64,000 nucleotides of DNA from Alcanivoracaceae bacterium (GTDB lineage Bacteria > Pseudomonadota > Gammaproteobacteria > Xanthomonadales > Marinicellaceae), in assembly GCA_016744455.1 (NCBI GenBank), contig JADGEI010000001.1:186001-250000 (forward strand), written 5' to 3'. The position numbers were made by a program, and so were the translations under genes. Of this stretch, positions 18,388 through 27,162 are shown piece by piece; positions within the stretch are counted from its first letter, which is position 1, and each line of letters begins with the position of its first letter. The notes beneath the pieces are model-generated. The model had not been told where the DNA came from. It ran no database searches and saw nothing but the letters and a program-made list of their open reading frames with translations.

Positions 18388-20736
18388 TTATGTAGTGTTT
18401 CCAAAATGGTTGGTTAGTTTTATTTCTAAGATACATTCGTATGCTTCTCTTAAGTTCTCTGATTGTTCTACACTAACAATGCCGGCAGCTAAGCAACGGT
18501 TAATTAATACTTGATAATTATCTGTGTTTAAAGGTGTGCCTGTTGCATTTGTAACTGCAATTTCAGCAGATTCCGCATTTTTCAACTTTTGTTTTGCGAG
18601 GTAGATTTTTTTCAAAAATGGCGAGTATTTTGAGTATGGGCTATTAGGGTTTTCACGTAAAGAGCAGATGTCTTCAATGTCATCTTGTAAGGGTTTTAGC
18701 ATCTTAATTTGGTGAAATGGGCGGCCAAATGGAAAGAGTAGAAGCTTCATAAAAATAGCTGGTATTTTATCAAAAGCCAAATTTATGGTTTCTTTTAATG
18801 CTTGTTGACTTAAATATAGGGTGTTTTTTAACGTTAGTTTAGTTAACTCTCTTGTGTTGTTTTCTTTACTTAACGTTATATAGTAATCGTAAATGACTAC
18901 TGATGATGTTATTTGTTGAATGCATTGAGCTAAATAGCTTGCAAAACTGGTGTTTATTTTTGATTTAAAAGTCCAGTTGATAAGTGCAATATCTGATAAA
19001 AAAGCAAAACTACTACTCATTCTTTTTATCATGTATTTGTATTTATTTTTTGGAAAGAAAATCCGAGCAATTCCAGATGTTCTAATGGAATATGCCCAAG
19101 TTTTAACTAGGTTGTGAAAAATGTAAGCAATATGCTTGATAATTAAATTGTCAAATTTGGTTATGGATTCTGTGTTTTTATGCATTAGTAAGTCAACCTC
19201 CTTGTTGTAGAACGGATGGCATGCCAAGGCTGCTTTTTTCATTAGTGGTAGTTGGTTAATTTCATGACTCATGCCGTCTAATTCAGTGGCTAAGTGGGCA
19301 ACTTTGTAGAATGAACGTACATTACTTTCAGTTTTAATGTTGTGAGCATTTGAACCAAGTATACTTCTCAGTAGTCCGAGTTGTTCAATTGTTTGCGCGA
19401 TATGTGTTTCTTTATTCAATATGGCGGTAAATTTCAATAACTCGGGATTTAAATTATTATGTAGGGCTAAATTGTCTGTGAGTTGTAATTTTAAACATTG
19501 GCTAAATTGTTCATTTAGTTTAGCAAGTACAATTTTGAAACTAAGTAATTGTCTGCCATTTTGTTTTTGTAAATGCGCAAAGTACCAGGCAGTTAATGTT
19601 GCAGTTTTATTTGTAGGTATAGAAATTGCTAAAGGCCATATACTGCTTGCAATACATTGATTTCTATACAAGTACTCCATTCCTTTTCCTATACCATTTG
19701 TTTCATTAATGATGTGACTGAAAGGAATAAATACATTGTTACCAGTGCCTGCGTAATAATTGAGGTGCCCATCATATGCTTTTAATCCTTTGCGATAAGT
19801 AATGCCTTTTATATCGTTATTGATAATGAAAATAGCTGTCCCCAAATGTGTGATATCACTATAATAATTATTAAAATCTTTAATGTTGACATTAAGATAG
19901 AAACAGTTAGATTGGGATGTTCCTAAGAGAATGATGTCTTGGAAAGTAATTCGGACACCTACAATTTCTTTGCCATTAACAAACTCTTTTTCTACCCTGC
20001 CTTCTATAGATGATTTTTGTGAATCGAGTGTTTCAAAAAGTGATGTTGGTTTTAAAAAAGGCATCATTTTGGCATTTGAAAATAAAGGTAAATATTTTTC
20101 TTTTTGCATTCTTGAGCCAAAGTGATGAATGACGCTGATTAATGAATCTAAATTTAGCAAACCTAATATAGCTGCAACAACTGGGCTAACCTTGCTAATG
20201 TTTTTTAAACTGCCAGATATTTCTTTAGCATTTAAGCTTTGGCCTTTGTATATTTTATCTACCGCAAATGATGTCGCGCCTAGCTTTGCAAGTTTGTTAA
20301 TTTTTGTTATATCACTGGGTTGCTTATCACCTAAGAGTAAATCATAAATTTTTTCCTCTATGAGAACTTTTTCATGGTTGTTAATATTGAATGCGGTAAA
20401 GGAAATAAAATGTGGTTTGCCTTGGAAAATAAGACGTTCAAAATCACTTGCAAACCAACCATCATCAATGCGTTTGAAAAGTTGCCAATTAGTCTCTGAG
20501 TTACAAAAATAGTTGTAGAGAGGTTTTGTAATAAATCGTATCCTAAGCTTTTTGTTATTTAATAAGGCCAATACCAGTAATAGAGGAGTTGCAATAACGA
20601 CTATTTCAATAGTGCTAAAGAAACCAAAATAGTTAAATAATACAATATAGATAAGAGTAACAAGCGTAAAAATCCATAGTTTGACTTGAAAAAAAGAGGT
20701 CGATAACATAAGGAATAATAATAATAGCCAAGCCAT
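18388..20736 (-). CDS. FadE-like acyl-CoA dehydrogenase homologue with an eroded active site
   Basis: 782 residues, close to the usual length of FadE (about 815). Two or three hydrophobic segments lie in residues 1-60 (AWLLLLFLMLSTSFF, WIFTLVTLIYIVLF, VVIATPLLLVLALL), as in FadE. GWFASDFERLIFQGKP, a VVAAILGLLNLDSLISVIHHFG block and the C-terminal FPFGRPFHQI block (DUF1974) support the family. By eye, the FadE motif TSPEAGSDAG aligns with PTSLFETLDS, GGKG aligns with GSNA, and the catalytic VEGAN region aligns with ELDGMS, putting Asp at or next to the Glu position. The protein may therefore be inactive, or a regulator or scaffold. Its ATG lies 3 bases after the TetR stop, so translation is probably coupled. 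Confidence 0.72.
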   Translation of the reverse strand: MAWLLLLFLMLSTSFFQVKLWIFTLVTLIYIVLFNYFGFFSTIEIVVIATPLLLVLALLNNKKLRIRFITKPLYNYFCNSETNWQLFKRIDDGWFASDFERLIFQGKPHFISFTAFNINNHEKVLIEEKIYDLLLGDKQPSDITKINKLAKLGATSFAVDKIYKGQSLNAKEISGSLKNISKVSPVVAAILGLLNLDSLISVIHHFGSRMQKEKYLPLFSNAKMMPFLKPTSLFETLDSQKSSIEGRVEKEFVNGKEIVGVRITFQDIILLGTSQSNCFYLNVNIKDFNNYYSDITHLGTAIFIINNDIKGITYRKGLKAYDGHLNYYAGTGNNVFIPFSHIINETNGIGKGMEYLYRNQCIASSIWPLAISIPTNKTATLTAWYFAHLQKQNGRQLLSFKIVLAKLNEQFSQCLKLQLTDNLALHNNLNPELLKFTAILNKETHIAQTIEQLGLLRSILGSNAHNIKTESNVRSFYKVAHLATELDGMSHEINQLPLMKKAALACHPFYNKEVDLLMHKNTESITKFDNLIIKHIAYIFHNLVKTWAYSIRTSGIARIFFPKNKYKYMIKRMSSSFAFLSDIALINWTFKSKINTSFASYLAQCIQQITSSVVIYDYYITLSKENNTRELTKLTLKNTLYLSQQALKETINLAFDKIPAIFMKLLLFPFGRPFHQIKMLKPLQDDIEDICSLRENPNSPYSKYSPFLKKIYLAKQKLKNAESAEIAVTNATGTPLNTDNYQVLINRCLAAGIVSVEQSENLREAYECILEIKLTNHFGNTT

Positions 20737-20739
20737 GAG

Positions 20740-21360
20740 TTATTCACTTAGGGAATTGTAGGCAAAATCTACTAGTTCATTGCAACAAATATTGAAATAT
20801 TCAGAATCTGACAATTCATTTGAGCGACTTGACGCACCAAAGTCAGCCATAACGTAGATTAATGAGCCCATAATGAAATGAAATCGCCAGAATACTACTC
20901 TTTTGTTTAAATTTGGGCGACTTCTTTGGATTGCATTTGCGAATCGTTTTATTACATCTGCGTATCTTTTGCTTAATAAATCATGCAAAAAATCACTCTT
21001 TTCGGCGTAGGCTCTAGCAAGTACTTCCATAAATTGTTTGCCACCTTGGTGATTGTCATTACTCATGGTTAAAGCTGGTGTTATAAATGCTTGTAATACT
21101 TGTTTAAGATTGCATGGATTTTCAGACCCGGCTTCCAACTCATCAAGTAATTTAACCCTTAACTCGAATAAATTATCAAGCCTCCTTTCCAATACCATTT
21201 CTATTAGATTTTCTTTGTTACCAAAATGGTAATTTACCGCTGCTAGATTGGTTTTTGCAATGGCACTTATGGTTCTTAAAGATATGCCTGTAAACCCTTT
21301 TTCAGAAATAATTTTTTCTGTTGAATTGAGTATGCGTTCCTTGGTAGATAAGACGCTCAT
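20740..21360 (-). CDS. TetR-family regulator, PsrA-like
   Basis: 206 residues. The N-terminal TetR helix-turn-helix spans about residues 8-54 (KERILNSTEKIISEKGFTGISLRTISAIAKTNLAAVNYHFGNKENL, with the classic NYHFGNKE). The C-terminal ligand domain (GGKQFMEVLARAYAE, RVVFWRFHFIMGSLIYVMAD) is like that of PsrA, the acyl-CoA-responsive repressor of beta-oxidation genes. It is the first gene of the fad operon, and a perfect palindrome matching the known PsrA half-sites lies upstream, so autoregulation and operon repression relieved by long-chain acyl-CoA is a reasonable inference. There is no clear ribosome site before the ATG. Confidence 0.85.
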   Translation of the reverse strand: MSVLSTKERILNSTEKIISEKGFTGISLRTISAIAKTNLAAVNYHFGNKENLIEMVLERRLDNLFELRVKLLDELEAGSENPCNLKQVLQAFITPALTMSNDNHQGGKQFMEVLARAYAEKSDFLHDLLSKRYADVIKRFANAIQRSRPNLNKRVVFWRFHFIMGSLIYVMADFGASSRSNELSDSEYFNICCNELVDFAYNSLSE

Positions 21361-21390
21361 AAATTGTCGTTTGTTATAATGATAGAGTGT

Positions 21391-21419
21391 ATTTTAATTG
21401 ATGGATAAGGCTATTACAA
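21391..21419 (-). promoter_or_regulatory. Promoter of the fad operon
   Basis: On the minus strand TTGTAA (21419-21414), a 17-base spacer and TAAAAT (21396-21391) form a sigma-70-like promoter about 30 bases before the regulator start codon. The adjoining palindrome supports the position. Confidence 0.5.
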
Positions 21420-21420
21420 T

Positions 21421-21436
21421 TCAAACGATTGTTTGA
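21421..21436. promoter_or_regulatory. PsrA-type operator palindrome
   Basis: TCAAACGATTGTTTGA is a perfect 6-base inverted repeat around GATT. The published PsrA consensus is [GC]AAAC-N2-4-GTTT[GC], which this matches exactly. It abuts the -35 box of the predicted fad promoter and lies between the regulator and ndk. Binding by the adjacent TetR protein is an inference. Confidence 0.6.
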
Positions 21437-21470
21437 GCCATAAAACTTTTTTTAAAAGTGTTAAGAATTG

Positions 21471-21499
21471 TCGAAAAGTTGTTGAATAGCCTGTATAAT
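21471..21499 (+). promoter_or_regulatory. Promoter of the ndk-rlmN gene block
   Basis: TCGAAA, a 17-base spacer and a perfect TATAAT (21494-21499) lie about 160 bases upstream of ndk. A leader of about 150 bases without an obvious structure follows. Confidence 0.5.
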
Positions 21500-21656
21500 C
21501 GCGGCTTTTCGTAATTATCTAGCGTATATGTGCTTATATTTTAATGAAAATGTTTATCTATTGTTAAAAATAAGTTAAAATTCTAGGTTAATAATTTTAT
21601 GTAACTTATAGAAAACAAACATATTTTCTATTATCAATATTGGAGTAAAAAACAAA

Positions 21657-22076
21657 ATGACAGTTGAAAGAACTTTGTCAATCATAAAACCAGATGCTGT
21701 AGCAAAAAATGTTATAGGGCAAATATACCAAAGATTTGAAGGTGCTGGTTTAAAGGTCATTGCAGCAAAAATGAAACATTTAAGTAATAAAGAAGCAGAA
21801 GGATTCTATGCGGTACACAAAGAACGCCCATTTTTTGCAGACTTGGTCACATTTATGACATCTGGCCCTGTTATGATACAAGCTTTAGAAGGCGAAGGTG
21901 CAATCGTAAAGAACAGAGAGTTAATGGGGGCCACCAATCCAGCAGAAGCTGAAGCAGGAACAATTAGAGCTGATTTTGCAGAAAGTATTGATGCTAATGC
22001 AGTTCATGGATCTGACGCTCCAGAGACGGCGGCTGTTGAAATTGCTTATTTTTTCTCAGATACAGAAGTTTGTTGA
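21657..22076 (+). CDS. ndk: Nucleoside diphosphate kinase
   Basis: 139 residues, full length for a bacterial Ndk. It transfers the gamma phosphate from ATP to nucleoside diphosphates through a phosphohistidine; the catalytic His117 is in NAVHGSD, and the [12 protein letters not shown] start and [10 protein letters not shown] end are diagnostic. The ATG follows TTGGAGTAAAAAAC. It opens the plus-strand housekeeping block, and rlmN starts 15 bases after its stop, as in many gammaproteobacteria. Confidence 0.97.
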   Translation: MTVERTLSIIKPDAVAKNVIGQIYQRFEGAGLKVIAAKMKHLSNKEAEGFYAVHKERPFFADLVTFMTSGPVMIQALEGEGAIVKNRELMGATNPAEAEAGTIRADFAESIDANAVHGSDAPETAAVEIAYFFSDTEVC

Positions 22077-22091
22077 ATATAGGAATCTCAA

Positions 22092-23180
22092 TTGCAAGAT
22101 GAAAAAATAAACCTTCTCGGTTTAGATCGAGTTGCATTAGAAAAACTTTTCACCAAAATTGGTGAAAAAGAGTATCGTGCAGCTCAATTTATGAAAGGTT
22201 TATATCATCATTATGAAGCGGACTTTGATAATTATACAAATTTCAGTAAGTCATTGCGAAGTAAGATGCAAGTGTTTTCTACACTTGCTGTTCCTGAAGT
22301 TGTTAGCGAGAAAGTGTCTAATGATGGAACAATCAAATGGTTAATGCAAATGCATGAAGGCAATGCAATTGAAACAGTTTATATACCTGAAAAGAAACGT
22401 GGGACTTTATGCATATCTTCTCAAATAGGATGCTCGTTAAATTGTTCTTTCTGTGCAACAGGTGCACAAGGGTTTAACCGACACTTAACAACAGCGGAAA
22501 TTATTGGTCAAGTGTGGTTAGCAGCTAAAAATTTAGGACAATCTACAAAAAATAGACGCATAACAAATGTTGTGTTGATGGGAATGGGCGAACCTCTGGC
22601 TAATTATTCAAAAGTTTTGCCTGCATTGAAAATCATGTTGGACGATTTTGGTTTTGGCTTAGCTTCACGTAGAGTTACTGTTAGCACTTCAGGAATGATT
22701 CCTTATATTTATCAATTAAACCATGATGTTGACGTTTCATTAGCAGTATCATTGCATGCGCCTAATGATGAATTGCGTAATCAATTGATGCCGATTAATA
22801 AGAAATACAACATTAAGAAACTTTTACAAGCATGCAATGATTTTGTAAAAGATAAAAAGAAAGCAAAGGTCACATTTGAATATACTTTGATAAAAGACAT
22901 TAATGATAAGCCTGAACAGGCACGTGAGTTAGTGAAACTATTAGCAAATATACCGTGCAAAATTAATCTAATACCTTTTAATCCATTTCCTGGAAGTGAT
23001 TATGTCAGGTCCTTAGCTCAATCTGTTGAAAGGTTTCAAAATATTTGCGAAAAGAGCCGTATAGTAACTACAGTGAGGAAGACTCGTGGAGATGATATTG
23101 ATGCCGCTTGTGGTCAATTAGCTGGAGAGTTTTATGATAGAACTCGACGTTCAAATTCAATAAAAATAAAGGTGTCATAA
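22092..23180 (+). CDS. rlmN: 23S rRNA / tRNA adenine-C2 methyltransferase (radical SAM)
   Basis: 362 residues. RlmN methylates A2503 of 23S rRNA and A37 of some tRNAs. The radical-SAM cluster motif is Cys114-x3-Cys118-x2-Cys121 (CSLNCSFC). MGMGEPLANY and LAVSLHAPNDELR are typical, and the C-terminal catalytic Cys is near residue 340 (DAACGQLAGE). The start is a TTG with AGGAATCTC upstream; no in-frame ATG fits better. It lies between ndk and pilW, the standard order. Confidence 0.96.
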   Translation: MQDEKINLLGLDRVALEKLFTKIGEKEYRAAQFMKGLYHHYEADFDNYTNFSKSLRSKMQVFSTLAVPEVVSEKVSNDGTIKWLMQMHEGNAIETVYIPEKKRGTLCISSQIGCSLNCSFCATGAQGFNRHLTTAEIIGQVWLAAKNLGQSTKNRRITNVVLMGMGEPLANYSKVLPALKIMLDDFGFGLASRRVTVSTSGMIPYIYQLNHDVDVSLAVSLHAPNDELRNQLMPINKKYNIKKLLQACNDFVKDKKKAKVTFEYTLIKDINDKPEQARELVKLLANIPCKINLIPFNPFPGSDYVRSLAQSVERFQNICEKSRIVTTVRKTRGDDIDAACGQLAGEFYDRTRRSNSIKIKVS

Positions 23181-23183
23181 TTT

Positions 23184-23966
23184 ATGAATTTTATTAAAGT
23201 GTTTTTATTTGCAGTGCTATTATCTGTACTCAACTCGTGTGCAAGTACTTCTAATAATAAATCTCATAAAGTCTCTCGTACAGAACATGTACCTCAAGTG
23301 AGTGATGATTCCCCAGAGATGAAAAATTTAGAACTGGGTGTTGGTTATCTTAGACGAGGAAAGGAAGCTGACGTGGGTTTTGCATTAGAAAAATTTAAAA
23401 AAGCGATTAGTATCAACCCTAAATTTGCACTTGCACATTCTATGCTAGCAAATGTTTATGATAAAAAAGGATTGTTTGATAGTGCAGAAAAGCACTATAA
23501 ATTATCTATGAAACACAATAATGGCTCACCAGATATTTTAAATAATTATGCCAATTTTCTTTGTCAAAGAGGGAATTATGATTTAGCCATTGAAAATTAC
23601 AAAAAAGTTGTTGAAAACCCACAATATAAGACACCTGTTTCTGCGTATGAAAATGCAGGAGTATGTGCTCAGAAAGGCGGTCACTTAACGCAGTCTGAAA
23701 ATTTCTTCAGGCAAGCTTTAGCTATTAATCCAAAATCTCCCAACTCTTTGTATTACCTTATGACAATGAAGCTGGAATCTGGAAATTATATGAAAGCTAG
23801 AGCCTTTTTACAACGTTTAGAAAATGTAATACAACCCACTGAAAAAATGTTAGCTGCAGGCTATGAAATTGAGAGAGGATTAAATAATAAAGGATTAGCG
23901 CAAAATTATTTGACTAAATTACAGAGCCGTTTCCCAAGTTCTGAGTCATATAAAAAACTAAAATGA
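23184..23966 (+). CDS. pilW: Type IV pilus biogenesis/stability lipoprotein PilW (PilF)
   Basis: 260 residues with a lipoprotein signal: hydrophobic VFLFAVLLSVLNS and then Cys19 in LNSCAS. At least four TPR units follow (GYLRRGKEADVGFALEKFKKAI, AHSMLANVYDKKGLFDSAEKHY, ILNNYANFLCQRGNYDLAIENY, AYENAGVCAQKGG). This is the outer-membrane pilotin that helps the PilQ secretin assemble. It starts 3 bases after rlmN, with AAGGTG as ribosome site inside the rlmN end. Together with the FimX-like gene at 32.7 kb it suggests the cell makes type IV pili. Confidence 0.9.
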   Translation: MNFIKVFLFAVLLSVLNSCASTSNNKSHKVSRTEHVPQVSDDSPEMKNLELGVGYLRRGKEADVGFALEKFKKAISINPKFALAHSMLANVYDKKGLFDSAEKHYKLSMKHNNGSPDILNNYANFLCQRGNYDLAIENYKKVVENPQYKTPVSAYENAGVCAQKGGHLTQSENFFRQALAINPKSPNSLYYLMTMKLESGNYMKARAFLQRLENVIQPTEKMLAAGYEIERGLNNKGLAQNYLTKLQSRFPSSESYKKLK

Positions 23967-23974
23967 GATAATAA

Positions 23975-24907
23975 ATGAATCCAGTTAATGAAAACAATAA
24001 TAATTTAAAGAATTTACGAAAAGCCAAAGGGCTATCCTTAGCAGATGTTGCTAGTGAACTGAAATTGACATCAAGTGCTATAAAAAAATTAGAAGAAAGT
24101 AAATTTAAAGATATAGGTGCGTATACTTATGTAAGAGGTTACATGTCGCACTACACAAGATTGTTAGGTGTAGATGCTGAGCCATATATTGAACTTATAC
24201 CTAAAGAAGAATTCCATGTTCCATTAATTAATACTCAAGCTAAAAATTCAAAGCATATTACTTTCCAAAAAAATTCTAAAAACTTAGCAAGTTATGCTTT
24301 AGGAACAGTGATCGTTCTAGTTATTAGCTTTAGCGGCTGGTTTGTATTAAAAAACTACATCGGAAACAACAACCAAATTCAAGACTCTATTGAATTAGTT
24401 GACAACAATAATTTAGATATAGCTCCACAACAAGAAACAAGTCTAGATACAATTAATCAAGCTAATTCTAATGCAGATGAGGCATTTCATTATTCTTCAT
24501 TGATTCCTGACGTTGGTGCTCAAAATGTTGAAATAAATCCAGAAAATATAAATAATTCTATTTCTAACGAAAAAAGCTCTTTAGAAAAAAATAATGAGGA
24601 CGAACAAGACAATATTGTTATAACTGAAGAGGTGAATCGTCCAGAACAAAAGCTTACAAAACTTGCTTATGAAATTAAGATTACAGCTTCAAAAACAAGT
24701 TGGGTAAAAGTGGAAACTTTAAGTGGAGTTAAGCTTCATAATGATTTACTTCAACCAGGAGAAGTAGTCATACAATCTGATGAAGCAATTCATTTTCGTA
24801 TTGGTAATAAGGACGATGTAACCGTAACAATAAATAATCAAAAAATCAATATAGGTCAATTTTCCAAGAAAAACATAGCAGATTTTAATTGGCCTGTTGA
24901 AAGCTAA
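23975..24907 (+). CDS. rodZ: RodZ-like helix-turn-helix membrane protein
   Basis: 310 residues. A Cro-type HTH spans about residues 10-75 (LRKAKGLSLADVASELKLTSSAIKKLEESKF, YVRGYMSHYTRLLGVD). One transmembrane helix near residues 107-128 (YALGTVIVLVISFSGWFVL), a low-complexity Asn/Glu-rich linker and a C-terminal DUF4115 domain (WVKVETLSGVKLHNDLLQPGE) complete it. This is the RodZ layout, which links MreB to the elongation machinery. It lies 8 bases after pilW. In most relatives ispG follows; here hisS comes next. Confidence 0.9.
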   Translation: MNPVNENNNNLKNLRKAKGLSLADVASELKLTSSAIKKLEESKFKDIGAYTYVRGYMSHYTRLLGVDAEPYIELIPKEEFHVPLINTQAKNSKHITFQKNSKNLASYALGTVIVLVISFSGWFVLKNYIGNNNQIQDSIELVDNNNLDIAPQQETSLDTINQANSNADEAFHYSSLIPDVGAQNVEINPENINNSISNEKSSLEKNNEDEQDNIVITEEVNRPEQKLTKLAYEIKITASKTSWVKVETLSGVKLHNDLLQPGEVVIQSDEAIHFRIGNKDDVTVTINNQKINIGQFSKKNIADFNWPVES

Positions 24908-24945
24908 TTTGAGTTTAATTGGAATAGTTTAGAGGAAAAATAGTT

Positions 24946-26220
24946 TTGAGCAATAAAATAAATCGCTTACGCGGTATGTATGATGTATTACCATCGGAAA
25001 CTTGGATTTGGCAGAGAATAGAAGAGGTAATACAAGAAGTTTTTGACTCCTATAATTTCCAAGAGATAAGATTTCCACTACTAGAAGAAACAAGACTTTT
25101 TTATACGGCAATTGGAGAAGCTACTGATGTTGTAGAAAGAGAGATGTTCAGCTTTAACAGTCGATCTGGTACTTCTTTAACTCTAAGACCTGAAGGAACT
25201 GCTGGTTGTGTTCGCGCAGTCATACAAAATGGATTATGTAATAGAGGTTTAGCACAAAAACTATGGTATCAAGGTCCAATGTTTCGATACGAGAGGCCAC
25301 AAAAGGGCAGGAACCGTCAATTTACTCAAGTTGGCGCTGAAATATTTAATATAGATAATGCCCAAGCGGATGCTGAATTGATTCTCATGTCAGCACGATT
25401 ATGGAAAAAAATTGGTCTACCAAACATACGTCTAGAAATAAATTCATTAGGAACAACTTCAGCAAGGATTGTATACAGAAAAGTACTTATTGATTATTTT
25501 AAAAAGCATTTAACAGTATTAGATGAAGATGCTAAACGAAGGTTGGAAACAAATCCATTAAGAATTTTAGATTCAAAAAATCCAGGTATGCAAGAGGTGA
25601 TTAAAAATGCTCCATTGTTAACAGACTTCCTTGATGATGAATCAATAAGGCACTTTAGTCAATTGAAAGAAATTTTGGATGAATGTGGTATTAACTATAG
25701 TGTGAATCCAAAATTAGTCCGAGGTTTGGATTATTATTCTAAAACAGTATTTGAATGGATTACAACCGATTTAGGTGCACAAGGAACTATTTGTGGAGGT
25801 GGGCGTTATGATTCATTGGTTGAGTTACAAGGTGGAAAACCAACGCCTGCTGTTGGTTTTGCTATGGGAATTGACCGAATCGTCGAATTAATTAAAGATT
25901 TGAAATTATGGTCACAACCTAATAGTGTTGATGCAGTTTTAATTGCAGACAAAACAGTTAACCCAAGGTTTATAAATGGACTATCAGAAAAAATACGAAA
26001 CTGCCTTCCGAAATTAAATTTAGTTGTTAACCTTAATCCTTCAAGTTTTAAGGCTCAATTTAAAAAAGCAGATAAATTATCAGCAAAATTCGCTATAATT
26101 GTCGGTGAAAACGAAATTAATGCTAATATAATTACCTTAAAGTCTCTTACTGATAAAGAATTTGGTCAAAAAGAATTACATTTTGATGGATTTTTAAAAA
26201 TCATGAGCCAATATAAATAA
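24946..26220 (+). CDS. hisS: Histidyl-tRNA synthetase
   Basis: 424 residues, normal for bacterial HisRS. Class II motifs are visible: motif 1 region NFQEIRFPLLEETRLF, motif 2 region TLRPEGTAGCVRA and MFRYERPQKGRNRQF, the histidine-specific LVRGLDYYSKTVFEW, and motif 3 GFAMGIDRIVEL. The C-terminal anticodon-binding domain is present. The start is a TTG preceded by AGAGGAAAAATAG, which decides it. Confidence 0.96.
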   Translation: MSNKINRLRGMYDVLPSETWIWQRIEEVIQEVFDSYNFQEIRFPLLEETRLFYTAIGEATDVVEREMFSFNSRSGTSLTLRPEGTAGCVRAVIQNGLCNRGLAQKLWYQGPMFRYERPQKGRNRQFTQVGAEIFNIDNAQADAELILMSARLWKKIGLPNIRLEINSLGTTSARIVYRKVLIDYFKKHLTVLDEDAKRRLETNPLRILDSKNPGMQEVIKNAPLLTDFLDDESIRHFSQLKEILDECGINYSVNPKLVRGLDYYSKTVFEWITTDLGAQGTICGGGRYDSLVELQGGKPTPAVGFAMGIDRIVELIKDLKLWSQPNSVDAVLIADKTVNPRFINGLSEKIRNCLPKLNLVVNLNPSSFKAQFKKADKLSAKFAIIVGENEINANIITLKSLTDKEFGQKELHFDGFLKIMSQYK

Positions 26221-26229
26221 TTTAAAGAT

Positions 26230-27162
26230 ATGGAATCAGCACTAAAACAAAGATTAGTAGGCGCATCAGTTATTATTGCACTTGCAGTAATATTTATCCC
26301 GATGATGTTTGATGATGTCACTAATAATCAAAACCAAATAATTACCATTGAAATTCCTGAAGAACCTACGGATTTACAACAAAAGATTATTGCAATAGAT
26401 ATAAAGGCTGAAGAAAATTCTGAATCCACAAAAAATAATACGTTTCAAAACACTCATGAAATTGTATTGGATAGCCCAGTCATAGAAACAAATGAAACAA
26501 TACTCGATGTAGTTGATAACTCTGATAATATTAATAATGAAACTAACATCGGGTTACCTATTGAAGAAAATGATCCAGCTGAAGTAGAAGTTATATCTGA
26601 AAAAAAAACAACAAAACCAACTGTTAAGAATGAGGCTAAACTGACCTACCGTATTAAATATGGTGTTTTCTCACAACAAAAAAATGCTCAGCAATTGAAA
26701 GCAAAAATTATTCATAAGGGATTACATGCAATCGTTGAAAAAGAGCCTGCTACAGGGATGTACAAGGTCTATTCTAAGTATAATTATACTGAAATTGATG
26801 CAAATGCAAGGCTAGCAAAAGTTTCTACTTTAAATTTAAATATTGGCAATGCTAGCTTAGAAAGTATGAGTAAGAAAGCAACGGATGAAGCACATTTGTT
26901 ACTGGATACAGGTTGGATTGTTCAAATCGGGATATTTTCAAGCCGTGAAAATTCATTAAAATTGAGAAATAAAATTCGAACCAAAGGCTTTGTAAGTTTT
27001 GTTGATGAAATTTATAACGCAAAAAAACAGAAACTCTATCGAGTAAGGATAGGCCCATTTGCTGAACGTAATGAGGCAAATACAGCTAAAAGTAATTTAC
27101 AATTAAAGATGAATTTAAAAGGAATAATAAAACCACATGAAAAGAACAAGGTAGTAAAATGA
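26230..27162 (+). CDS. Inner-membrane protein with two SPOR domains (DedD-like)
   Basis: 310 residues. An N-terminal anchor (RLVGASVIIALAVIFIPMMFDD, the DedD signature) is followed by a long acidic, Asn-rich linker. Two SPOR repeats lie at about residues 137-200 (YRIKYGVFSQQKNAQQLKAKI) and 226-300 (GWIVQIGIFSSRENSLKLRNKI). SPOR domains bind denuded septal peptidoglycan, so a role at the division site is expected. DedD normally carries one SPOR domain; the first one here is degenerate. The gene overlaps cvpA by four bases, as in the widespread dedD-cvpA-purF order. Confidence 0.82.
   Translation: MESALKQRLVGASVIIALAVIFIPMMFDDVTNNQNQIITIEIPEEPTDLQQKIIAIDIKAEENSESTKNNTFQNTHEIVLDSPVIETNETILDVVDNSDNINNETNIGLPIEENDPAEVEVISEKKTTKPTVKNEAKLTYRIKYGVFSQQKNAQQLKAKIIHKGLHAIVEKEPATGMYKVYSKYNYTEIDANARLAKVSTLNLNIGNASLESMSKKATDEAHLLLDTGWIVQIGIFSSRENSLKLRNKIRTKGFVSFVDEIYNAKKQKLYRVRIGPFAERNEANTAKSNLQLKMNLKGIIKPHEKNKVVK

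Noticed and set aside
18376..18436. Longer start for the FadN-type gene
   Set aside because: The extra 20 residues overlap the upstream FadE-like gene, and the ATG at 18376 gives the usual Rossmann-fold N-terminus and family length.
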